Positions 1 through 12,000 of a stretch of DNA of 64,000 nt are shown in pieces. The notes under the pieces were generated by a model. That model ran no database searches and had not been told where the DNA came from. It was given only the letters and a program-made list of their open reading frames with translations. Source of the DNA: Callipepla californica brunnescens (taxonomy: Eukaryota; Chordata; Aves; Galliformes; Odontophoridae); NCBI GenBank assembly GCA_023055505.1, contig JALIRH010000004.1, positions 50,287,115 to 50,351,114 on the forward strand, in the 5' to 3' direction. How positions within the stretch are numbered: position 1 is the stretch's first letter; each line of letters begins with the position of its first letter. The translations under genes and the position numbers were made by a program.

Positions 1-77
1 CCTGCAGCTCTGCCTGGAGCACTCGCTGGCGGACTGCACCGAGCTGCACGTCCTCGAAGGGGAAGCCAACAACCCCG
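1..77 (+). CDS. SAMD4A: SAMD4A coding exon (3' part), N-terminal Smaug similarity region
   Basis: Base 1 ends a split or preceding codon. Codons run from base 2 and read [20 protein letters not shown] and on to ...NNP, with the last base G beginning a split glycine codon. The donor is G|GTGAGT at 78. This helical segment matches the N-terminal SSR1 part of Smaug1, which family structures place in a dimerisation/helical domain. The exon starts outside the window, so its initiator methionine is not visible. The intron that follows is phase 1. Confidence 0.93.
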
Positions 78-3000
78 GTGAGTTTGCTGCGACCCTTTTT
101 AATTTCTCCTTTTTTTTTTTTTCCTTCCCTATTGCTTTCTTTCCCCCGCTTTTTTTTTTTTTCCCCCATTATTCGTCTCATTCCCTTACCCCCCCCCCCC
201 CACCCCCTCTTCCATTTCCTTCATTTTCCCCCTTTGCCCTTTTTACCCTTCGGAAAGCACACCCTGTGGGTCTCCCCGCCACCTTCAAACTGCTGATGGC
301 TGGCTGCACTTGGCTTCCAGCACAGCCAACTATTGCGCGGTGTAACTACGGGAGCATGAATGATTGGTGGCTTTCTTTTTTATTCCCCCCCCCTCTCCTC
401 CCCCCCCCCCTTCCTCCTTCCATGCAGTTTCCTGTGCAATAAGTAAGTCAGGTCACGTAGAGTCTGGATTTTCCAGGCTTCTTTTGGACAACGTGGCTCG
501 CTTTGCTCTCTGCAACCAGGAGCCCGTCGCTACCTTAGGCGAACTGTTATTTTCTCGAGCCCTGGCCAGCTGGGTTATCCGAATTTCTTTGAAATGTGGC
601 AATTTCTGTTTCATCACCGTTTGGATGCGGGTTTTTTTTTTTTTTTTCCCTCTCTCTCAATACTCCCCTTGTGAATCCGGAGAGAAAACCCGAGCGGGCA
701 GCTGCTTTCTGTTGCTGCGTTCATGGGATGCACTGCAGGGAGCACGCAGGGCTGGAAACGTTGGGGCTTTATGGGATGGCTGTCCCGAGCTCCTCAACTC
801 CGCAGGACTCGACGGTGTTGGGATGGAGTGTGCACACACCCGAGTGCGTAGAGGTGGAAGTTGCTGTGGAGTTCATGCAGGGTGGGCTGCGAGTCTTCAA
901 GTTGGGTAGTGGTTTGTTGGGGGGTTTTTATCCCCAATCTTCCCCCCCCCAGCTTTCAAAACTGGAAGGGAAGGGAGGAAAAAACTGAAGCCCTATGGCA
1001 CAGCATCCTTCTTGCTTCAGAGCCAGTGGTTCGGCTCGGGGCCGGAACGCATCGAGCAGATCCCAATGGCGATCCGTCCGCAGTCAGCTCCCGAACAGAG
1101 CCCCAGTGTCTGCGGGGCGGGAGGAGCGCGGTCCCGCTCCAGCTGTTCCCCATTAGGGCCGCTTGGCAGCCGGCCCCGCTGCCATTTGGTGACGAGGGCC
1201 AGCGCCGCGAGGCCGAGCCGCCCGCCCGCAGGAAACCACCCCAAGATCGGCGATGGTCCGAGGGAGAAAGGCTGGAATTGGCCATTTCCTTTTATAGCTG
1301 CAGGAATGAGAGGCAGGAATGCTGCGGGGTGCTGCTTTTAGAAACAGCTGAAGGGCTGAAGCGCGTCGGCACGGCGCTGCCATGCATCCCCTGCAGCGGG
1401 TACGGCTGCACTTGAGTTCTTGGCTGCGTCGCCGTTCTCGTTCAGACTGTGCTTTGAGTGTTCCCTTTTGGGTTGCTCGTGGGTTCCGGTTGTGTTTTGA
1501 CATCCCGTTGTGGGTGCCCCGGGGTTCCAGGTGTAATTCGGGGTGTCTTGCTATGGGTATGCCCAGGTTCTGGTTGTCTTTTGGGTGTCCTGTTGTGGAT
1601 TGGGGTGTCCTGCGTTGAGTGGAGTCTCAGTTGTGTTTTGGGATGCCCCGTTGTGAGCGTCTTTAGGTTCTGGTTGTGTTTTGGGACGTCCCCCTGTGGA
1701 TGTCCTTGAGTTCTGGTTGTGTTTTGGGATGTCCCCCTGTGGGTCTTCCTCGATTCTGGTTGTCTTTTTGACATCCCGTTGTGGCTGCCCCCTGAGTTGT
1801 GGTTGTGTTTTGGGTATCCCTGGGTCACAGTTGTGTTTTGGGTGGGTGACACCGTGGAGGGCTGTGTCCGTGTTTACCTCCCAGCTGTGGGGTTGTGAGG
1901 AAGGCAGCACGGTGAAGTAAAGCTGAGCTATGGGGTCACCTGCCCTGATAATGGGAAATGTCATGCCCTGGCTGGTTCGGGCAGCTGGTACTGTCCCTGT
2001 GGTCCTCACTGCAGCAGTTTCCCCATGGCCAGGGCTGGTGCTCAACTGTGGGGCCAGGACACATCCACTGACACCCCTACCTCAAAGCAGCAGCAGCAAA
2101 GCCAGGTTGTGCCGTCCATCCCCTTCTTTCCTGGGATGTTTCTCTTGGCAAGGAGCCTGGTACCTACAAGCATCCCAAAGAACATGATGACCCTATAATG
2201 GAGCAGGGAAGCAGGGACCCTATCCCGCAGCTATCGGCTGTAGGAAGCAGCTTTTGGTCTCCACTATCCACGCTGCCCTGTCTGTGAAACCACCTGTGTC
2301 TTTTTAAGTGCATTCTTCAGTGCTGGGCAGGGTTACCCCGGGACCTCGCAGCCCTGCACCACAATGAGAGCATCCACAGCACGCAGATTCACTGTCCTGG
2401 CAAGGAGCAGCTGGAGGAAGAGCCAGGGAGAGGCAGTGCCTTTAATTAGACCAAGTGATGCAGCTGGAAAAAATGGCCAAGCGCAAAGGTGCAGCGGCTC
2501 AAAGGAGGGCTTGTGCTCGTGGTTTTTTTTTTTTCCAGCAGCCTAATAAAAGCCACGGCTTGTGCCTGCAGAGCTCGCCTTGGGTGCCCTGGGGTGGCTG
2601 CAGCTCCATTTTGTTGGGAAGCAAAATGCTGTTCCCCTCCATGCACCCGTGGCCAAGCACCAGTACCCGGCTCGAGGACCGTGCCCTGCGTTCTGTCCAT
2701 TGTGGCTTTGCTGTGATGCTGATTTCTGGTTGAAGTGCCTGTGAGGTGGGAGCACTGCGAAGTGCTGGAGGATCTCTGCCTGAAGGGGATGCCAGCAGAG
2801 CTGCCGGCTTTAGTCCCAGTAGATGATGAATGGCACCTGCAGTATTCTGTTGTAATTAAAAGGGTTTGGTTTTTACGAGGCTTTTGGCAGCAGGGGTGGG
2901 TCGGAGCCCTCGGTGCCGTCGCCCTACACCTTGTTGAGCTTCTTGTAATCCCTCATCAGACCCCACCTTTACCACATTTAGGTTGGGTTCGTGGAATCGT

Positions 3001-6000
3001 TAATGTCAGAGAAGACCTCTAAGATCCCCAGGTCCAACCCCAGCCCATCCCTGCTGTGCCCAGTGACCACGTCCCTAACCTGTAGCCCACGAACGCCATT
3101 TTTTTTCCAGGCTGGGAGCGATGTTTGCAATCAGTGTGACTAACTGAAATAGTAATTAGTGTGAACGCTCGCTTTATTTTAAGACGCATTCGTCAGTGCT
3201 GCAGCCCTTGGGCTCCGTGCCGGGGGCTAATGTTACTGCAGATAACCTGCAGGGAAAGGGCAGGTCACCTCACACCGCTGAGCTGTGGGGTCGGAGCTGA
3301 GAGCGGAGTGGGGTTTGGGTCCATTTTGGGGTGCGGATGGGTTTGGGGTTCCCCTTGCTTGCTCTGTGCCGCAGCTGAGTGGCTGTGTAAGGCTTCCTGC
3401 TGCAGGAGCGGGGTTTGGCACGGAGGGGACGAATCCTTGCGTGGATCATGTGTGCTCCTGTGTGCCTCAGAGTGTGCATCGCCCCCTGTATTTTCTCCTT
3501 CTATATTCAGCGCATAAACAAGAGCGGTGCTCTCTGTTAACTCTCGCTTTCCCGAGGGCTGCCGCAGGGCTCCGTGTGATGCTGGAGGAGGATGAGGGTT
3601 GGGCTGGAGCAGGCTGAGGCCCAGGGCTGGCTTCCCCCTCCCTGGCAGGAGCTGTTCTCAGCTTTGCCACGCGGCAGGCCAACCCCTCTGGGTCTATGGA
3701 GAGAGCCAGGCAGGGATTCGCAGCTCACAGTCCAATTTGTGTGTGTGTGGCATGGGATGGGTGCACTGGAAATTCTGGCAGAGGTGTCTGGGTTGTTGCT
3801 GGTGGCTCTGCTCTGCCCTCCTGCGTGGGACCGGAGCCTGGAGGCTCCTGTGATCTCTGCACGGAGACCTGGGTGACGGCCGTGGGGTTTGCTGTGATTG
3901 ATTCTGTTGCCCTTTGAAGCCATTCCTGGGCACAGCCTCGAGGTACAATGTAAAATCTTCCTTCTACTGCACTTAATGATTTTAATTCTGCTGCCAGCAT
4001 GCTCCAGCAAACACATGGATGTTATACAGGGCTTCCATTACCATTGTGGCACCAATAGCAGCTTCTGCTGCTGTCCCCACAAGCCTGGCCTGGCATCTGC
4101 AGGAGCTGCATGTAGACTAAAGATGCTCTTTCCTTAAGGCAACGTTGATATTGTGAGTGCCATGAGCAGTGTTTGGCAGCTTTGCTCTCCAGCAGCCCTG
4201 GAGGGGCCACTCAGGGTGTTGGGAAGCTCATCTGTTACTGATCCCTGCGGGTAATTCCTTCCAGATTGCCTTTTTTTCTTCTTTAATTTTGTCTTTATTT
4301 CTTTGGATAAAACCTATTTCAGACGAACCGCAAACCTGCTGTACTTCTAACCTGCTCCTTGCATGCGTTGCTGTCCCATGGGATGTGGCTGGTGTTGGGT
4401 TTGGGGTCTTGATCGCTATGGGAGCTGCTCAAGCAGTGGTAAAACACGGTTTGAATGCTTGAAATACTCTAGAATTTGCATGACTTTTCTTTCCAAGAAA
4501 AAAAAAAAAATCCAGAGAATCACCGATCAGTTCTTGCTCTCTGCTTTTTGTCATCCTGTTTTGTCCACGTCCCTCAGTGCCACATCCCCGTGGGTCTGGA
4601 ACACCTCCAGCGACAGTGATCCCCCCACCCCACTCCCTGGGCAGCTGTGTCAGTGCAGCACCTCTCTTTGGAGAAGAAATCCTTCCTGCTATCCAACCTC
4701 ACCCTCTCCTGGCACAACTTGAGGCCATCACCTCTCATCCTATCGCTGTTGCCAGGGAGCAGAGGCCTAAACCTGTGGAAGGTGGTGATCCCCATTGTGA
4801 TCACCCACAGGGTCAGCTCCGACCTCTCTGTTCCAAAGAGATGGATTATGTTTAAAAGGACCAAAAAAAAGAAAGGTGGAAGTTCCCAGGCTGCTTCCCT
4901 GCTGATAACATGTGTGTAGGTGCAGTGCTGAGTTACAGCAGCTCCGAGCTATACCCACCTGGCTGACCTTTTGAGATAAGAATTGTTATTGACTGGTGGA
5001 ATTATGCTAAACTGATAAGAATCCTTTTTAAAAGAAGGGAAAACCAGCGCTCAGTAACCATAACAACGGGCTGGAATCGGAGCTGCTCACAGTGCTGGCG
5101 TCTCGAGGGTGTCCCCAAAGGATCCCCGGAGCTGGGGACCTCCCCACACCAGTGCCGACCCCAAATTTCCCCCGTTTGCATTGAACTGAGGGTGAGTGCA
5201 GCAGGGATGGGTTGAGGGGAGGATGCTGCTGGTGGCTGCAAGCAGAGGGGCAAGGACAGCTCCTGTTTGCTGTTTCGAGCATGATTTGAGTGTTTGCCAG
5301 CAAACTTTGTCACGTCCTGCCATCACTGCTGGCTGCTGGGGTGGGTGGAGCTGCAGCTGGGGGGGATTGCTTTTTCTCCTCCCATATTCCCTCCAGTGCT
5401 CATGGAGCTGGGGTCTGTGCATCGTGGAAGGCGTGCAGCCGGCTTCGTGGCTTCCAGGTGGGGTCAGGCAACGGGTGGGAGCAAGAATCATTGAATTAGT
5501 TGAGGTGGAAGGGGATGCTTAAAGGTTATGTGATCCTGCTTCCCTGCCACAAGGAAGGATGTGAAGATGTAGAGTGCTCGGGCTGCGTTGAGTGTGTTAT
5601 TCCAGAGCAGTCAGTCGGATGCTCAGCTCCTGCAGTCGATGTCAACCCTGGGTCAGGTGGAGAGCCCTTATAACTAAGGCTGGGAGGACAGGGATGGTAG
5701 CTGCTGCAGCCCAGCTGTCTGCGTCAGCGCCCGGCCTTTGGAAAGGGCTGATCTGAGATTCCATGGAGAGCGGCTGCGGAGGTATTTAAAGCTGGGGAGC
5801 AGCTAAAAGCAGGCTGTGCTCTGAGGAGCGAGGCTCCATCCCGAGGACAGGTGGCCGGGGCATCGTGTCGTGGCTGATGGTTGCGTGAGGTGCACTTGAG
5901 TCTTTCAGCTTGTCATCTTTTTGCATGGGAGCCCACAGCAGGATCCTGCGTTCTTCCCCACGGAGTGGAGGAATTCCATCAGAGGAGCCATTGTTCAGCC

Positions 6001-9000
6001 GTGTTCTCAGCATTTTGGCAGCAGCTCTGTGGATGAACCCCAGCGAAAGGGGAGGGTGCTCTTTGCTGGGCTCGGAATGATGGCAAAAATGCGGGCAGAT
6101 GCTTTTGCATTGTTAGAAGTCGATAGCGGCGGGTAGCGGGGAAACATCGTGTGGGATTAGGGAACGAAGGAGCCAAGTTCTTCAAATCCCTCGTAAAGCC
6201 AAACTGCGCGCTGGCACCGACGTTCAGTTGCTTTCTGGGTTTAAAATAGAAGCAGCACATTTTTGCCCCTGTACTCCAAAGCGATTGATGCTCTCTGGTC
6301 CAAATGCCCGGGGTGCAGAGCCCCGTCAGCCGCAGTGTGATCCACGAGGATCACCAGGTCCAACTCCTGGCTCTGTATGAGATCATCTGAAATCCAAACC
6401 CTGTGTCAGAGCTGTGTCCCAATGCCCTCCGAGCTGCAGCAGCTCGAGGCTGTGCCTGCATCCCTCCGGGGCAGAGCGTTTCCCTAATATCCCACGTGCT
6501 GGAGTCAATCTATAACCCTTGTTATGGAGCCCGTTGCCTGAAACTCTGGTTCGTGGGCTGCTTGGGATCAGTACTCAGGGCATGCAGGTGTTGGGTTCCA
6601 TGCCAGGAGGTGATCCAGGAGAGGTGGATGTGCTTTAATCTGCATGCTTTGGTTCATTTTACAATCACTCTAATTTCTTTATCACCCCCTAAGAGATGAA
6701 TCCTCTCTGCCAGATGCATCTATAAAAACAGATCACCTGGCTGTTGGGAGAGAGGCAGTGCTTTAGGATTTCCATCCTAGGTGTGCAGAGCCCTGCAACA
6801 CAGGCAGCCCCGATCCTTTGTTGTTGCAGTGTTCATAGGCAGAGCTCGTTAAAGCTGGCGCGGTCACTTAAGTAAACGAGAAATGAATGAACTTAAAATA
6901 AAAGGCTGAATCCTGCCGCATGAAAGCAGTAGTCATGATTTGTTAAGAGCCTAATTTTTTGCATGTGAACCCGGAGTAATAGGGTTGCTTTACCTTTTAA
7001 ACACTTTAACAAGTCACTCTAATTTTCTTTTAATGTTGCAGTGCTTCGAAATAATGCGAGGTCAGACCGAGCGTAACTAATTCCAGTCTGAAAGCAGAGG
7101 GTAGCCTGTTTCTCAATAGACTTACAATTAGTGAGCAGTGTGCGTTCCTTGGAGAAGGACTTAGCAGGAAATGAGACCGCTGGAATCTCTGTCACCACAA
7201 ATCCATATGTGGGGGGGGGGTCCCACCCCTTTATTATTTGGATTTTTTTTTCTCTAAGGTGGATCCCTGCAGAACCCTGGGTCTCACTTGGCTTGGGTTG
7301 AACCAGCTCGTCTTCAGGATGCTGCAGCCCTGCTTGTATTTTAGGGCAGGTATTTCTTAGAATCAGAATTAAGAGGGCTGGAAAATAAGATGATGATGTC
7401 CAACCCTAACCCATCCCCACTGTGTGCACTGTGTCTCGCAGTGCCACGGTTGTTGAGTGCCTCTCTGATGGTACAAAGCCAAGTGGAGTGGCTGATGCAC
7501 CTGAAGGCTGTGCTACCATTCAGCCGGACCTAGGCAGACTGGAGACTTGGGCAGGGAGGAAGCTGATGAAGTTTAACAAGGGTAAGTGTAGAGTCTTGCA
7601 TATGGGGGGGGGATAACCTCATGCATTGGTACTGGCTGGGGGATGAAGTGCTGAAGCTGAGCTCTGCAGAGAAGGGCCTGGCAGTCCTGGTGGACAGCAG
7701 TTTGACCATGAGCCAGCAGTGACCACGAGCCGGTCAGTGGTATCCTTGAGTGCATCAAAAGAAGTGTGGGGAGGTGATCCTCCCCCTCTGCCCTGCTGAG
7801 GCCACATTTAGACTACTGTGTCCAGTTCTGGGCTCCTCAGTTCAAAAAAGACAGGGATCTCCTAGAAGCAGTCCAGTGGAGGGCCGCAAAGATGATAAAG
7901 AGCATCTCCTGTATGAGGAAAGGCTGTGTGACGTGGCTGTGTTCAGCACGGGGAGGAGAGGACTGGGAGGGGATCTGGGAAATGCTTATCAATATCTAAA
8001 AGGAGATGGGAGGCACATAGAAGAAGCCAGGCACGCCTCTGTGACGTGCAGTGATGAGACAAGGAGTACTGGCCTAAAACTTGAGCATGGGAAGTTGTGT
8101 ACTAACATACGGAAGGGTGATGGAGTGCTGGCACAGGCTGCCCAGAGAGGTGGTGGGGTCTTCTTCTATGGAGATGGCCAAGAGCTGGCTGCGTGCTGCC
8201 CTGTGCAACCTGTTGTAGGGAACAACAATCTGATTGAACTAATCTGAGCGGAGAGAGAGTGGCCTGAGTTCTGTTCTGGGCGCAGGGAGTGTACTGATAA
8301 CACCAGTTTCAGTCCTGAGTAACTCAGTCAGCTGAAGAACGTTGGGGTATCGGGAGTGAAATCTGTTCTTCGTTGCTCGGTTGCAAATGATGGCATTTCT
8401 CCAAACAGGATTAATGTATTGTTTCTATATTCCCAAGATGAGACTCGACAGCACGGAGCCCAGCAGTTAGCGTTGGTGTGGTAATAAGGTGCTTCGTTAA
8501 GGTCAGGATGGATCAGGCCCTGGGCAACCTGACAGAGCTGTGGTGTTCATTGCAGGGGATTTGGACCAAAGGGCCTTTAAAGGCCCCTCTCACCTCTAAG
8601 GATTCTTTGATTCCTCACAGACCCCTCCTCGCCCAGCCCTGGAGCTGAGTTCCCCTATAGGGATGGGGATCCCTGCTCCTGCAGCGCATCCCCAGTGGGC
8701 CCAGGCACCCAGCCAGTGCTCGCAGCAGAGCTGCCTGCTGTATTTTTAGTTTTCCCTTCTGATTTTTTTTTTTTTTCCCTTCCAATTTTGGACACATTTT
8801 TTTTTTTTTTGACAGCTTTTACCTGCTGAGTCACCAGTCATCCCCTCGCACGGGAGCTGCTCCTCATGTCCCGATTCCCCAAGCAGGCTGGGGCGGCCGG
8901 CGTTTAAAAATAAAACCTGGCAAGGAAATGTGGGCTTTTTGAGGCTTTTTTTTTTCCTCCTCCTTTTTTTTTTTTTCCTCCTTTTCCTACAGTTTGCTCC

Positions 9001-12000
9001 TGGTGTGAGAGGGCTGTTCCACGGAGGCGGTGCCTTTGCATGGGTGGGATGACTCTGTGATGTGTTGCTGCTCAGGGGAGCTGGATGTCGCAGCCAGATA
9101 ACAGTGCAGCTTTTAATGACAAGCGTATCCAAGCTGCAACGTGTGCTCTCGTTTTATGGAAACGGATTTTCTTCCTCTAAGATCATCCACTCAGCCATCC
9201 ACCTACCACCAGTGTTGCCCGCTGCACCACGTCCCTTTGATTCTCATCGCACCCGTTTGCTGTAGAGCAGCAGGACTGCTGTCCCCAAGGCTCAGCAGTG
9301 CTCCTGGCCCTGGGGCTCGGATGGCATGAGTGTTTACAGCTGTTTTTGGAATGTTGCTTAGTGCTTAATCTGCAACACTTGCTTGCAGGCTGCCTGTTGG
9401 CCACCAGAATGCGGTGGCCAGCTCTCCAGAGCCCACGTGGAAATACTTTGGATATGCATATTGGCACTCGGGGCTCTGAAATACCTTCCTCTGTTCTGCT
9501 TTGAGCATTTTCTGTCCCCAAAACCTCATCTCGTGGTTACTTGATTGAGCTCTTGAGTTCGCTTTAACTTTGCTCTTCTCCTAAAGCATGCTGTCATTTT
9601 GTACAGACACCCTGCCCCAGGCCTTGGGTTTGCAGAGAGAAAGGGTGAAACCTTCTACAAGGAGAAGTGATTGGGGAACAACTGCAGCCTGAAATTGTAG
9701 CTAGGTTGGGAAGAGGAGGCTGAGGATGAGTGGGGCCCCTCGGTGCAGTCACCGGCTGCCTCGGAGGTACTGGGGAAAGGAAGCATTGGTGGGATGCCTC
9801 GCTGCCACCTCCATCAGGGGCTCAGCACTGGATGGAAGCTTCCTGCCTCCGTGGCAGAATTTAATACTGCTGTGGATATATTTAGGATGCATAGGATGAA
9901 TCCATTTCCACCCCCTGCTGAGGGTTGGGTGCCCCCCACCACCTCAGGCTGCCCAGGGCCCCATCTATGGCTTCGGGCACCTCCAGGGATGGGACACACA
10001 AAGCTCTCTGGACAGCCTCTATTGAGTAGGCAGCAAGATTTGCACTGCTTTTAAACCTCAGTGAGCAATTTGATAACTGTCCTGGAATCATAGAGCGATA
10101 GAATCATCTGGGTTGGAGGGGACCCTGAAAGGTCAGCTGGTCTGACTCCCTATCAGTTCACTGCTTTCACATTATTAGAGAGATATTCCATGCTTTTTAA
10201 ACCCCATCTGTGAAATAGACAGTGAGCTGATTTCTAATCTAGTGGATCTACCCAGTGCTTGAGCTCTGAGGCTTCCCTTCAACGTCACTGTCTCTTTTGT
10301 TACAGCAACCTCCAGCATATGGCTGAGAGTTTTGCATCTAGCTCAGACACCGCTCTTTTCCTCTTCACATCTTAGTCTAAAAATGGCCTTTGGTTGGTTT
10401 CCAGGCTGCTTGTGAGTACTTGGTGCTAGGAAGGAAAACAAAAGGCCCACCGACACCAACAGCTTCTGCAGAAGAAGGTTTCTAAAAATGCATCTCCTTC
10501 TAGCAAGGAGAACGCAGTGCCTGGGTTGCAGCACGCCGGTTGTTGACATGTTTGGCTAAATTTTGCTATATGGGATTTTCGGCGTTGAGGATTTCTTTCT
10601 TTTAGAGAGAGGAATGAGGGAGGGATGTGAGGATGAGGGTCTGGAGGCTGAGAGGCAGCTGAGGTCTGGGTTTGTTGGGCCCGGAGCAGAGGCTGAGAGG
10701 AGGCCTCGTGGTGGCTGCAGCCCCTCACAGGGAGCAGAGGGGAAGGAGATCCCTAGCACCAAGCTGTCCTAAAACCCACGCTCTCTGAGCTGGGTCTCCA
10801 TCCGTCTCCCATCTGTCTCCATCTCACACTACCAGAGCAGGGGCGAGGGCTGCGTGGGGATGGATTCCCTCCTCCTTGGCATGCGTGCAGCTCTGGGCTT
10901 TGGCTCTTGTTTCAAAGCTGCTTTCTGCTTGGCTGTTTTAAATTTAGGAACCAAGTCTGGGGCGAGTGCCTGTGCCATGGAGCGGGACCAAGACGGGGAG
11001 GCTGCTACAGCAGGTGCTGCTGTTCCTTCTGAGCCCGCTGCCACCAAGATGTGTATTTCCACATCATCCTTGCTCTTGCTTCCAAGTTCAGTCGTCAGGA
11101 ATTAAGGCTTATGTTTTAGAACTGGAGAAAGAGAAGCAGTGCTCAGAGGAACTCTTGCAGCATTTTGAGGTCTGTGCACTGACATTTCTATGTCCTATGC
11201 TGTATGACGTTGCTCTGCGGTTGTGGTCCTGCCCTAAATCATGTTCCTTTCTGGCTTAGGAAGTTGGGTAGGCATCCGCTCAGGAAGGGGATGGTGGCTC
11301 CTAGGGCTTGCCCTGAGATGAAGTAAAGTCTCCTCAATGCCTTGTATGAAAGTGCTGAGCCCCCCACAGGACACTGTGCTGTTATCCCTTTGTCCTATTG
11401 AGGAACAAAAACAAGTCTGTGCTTTGTGAAGAGGTGACTTCGGACAGCTTCATCTGTGTTCCTCTCCATAAGAGGCAGATAATCTACCTGGCAAGGGTGC
11501 TGGGAAGCTAAGTGAATACGTGCTGAGGTCTCTGGATAGAAATGCTGTAGTAAGCACAAAGTGTGGGTGTAGGCACAGTGCTGTACAGCACTTGGATGGA
11601 GCACGTATGCACAGAAATGTGCTGAGGCCTTTCGGTGGTGCCGTAAAAATCCACTTGTGCAATTGGAAGCATAAATGGAGAAGGAATAATCAGGCAAGTT
11701 TTGCCCTTTGTGACCTCCAGTTCTGAAGTGGAACCTTTTATTTATTTGCCTTTGGTTTGTGCTTGTTGCGGCCCCTAATTGGGGCCAAGCTCTTGGAGGA
11801 CCCATCATCTGTCGTGCTGGACAGTCGTGCCCTGTCGCTCTGGTAGCCTGCCTTTCAGGTGAGCTGGGTTTCATTTCAGCATTCTCCATCCGTCCAGAAC
11901 AGGCAGCTCTCCTTGCTGCACGATGCACTCATCCCCGCCTTGCTGATGGTGTACGTGAGGCTTTATCAGCAGACAAAAGCCCAAAAGAAAGGCAGTTCCT

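Noticed and set aside
78..909. Phe/Pro-rich open frames at the left end
   Set aside because: Produced by T- and C-homopolymers in the intron. The donor at 78 and the downstream exon at 36131 define the real structure.
1442..1852. 136-codon minus-strand open frame with Thr/Gln/His/Pro repeats
   Set aside because: It lies wholly inside the minisatellite. The periodic sequence keeps several frames open on both strands, and no splice sites or known domain are present.
7422..8247. Open frames with reverse-transcriptase-like residues
   Set aside because: A decayed CR1 ORF2 remnant with stops and frameshifts, annotated as a dead repeat and not as a gene.
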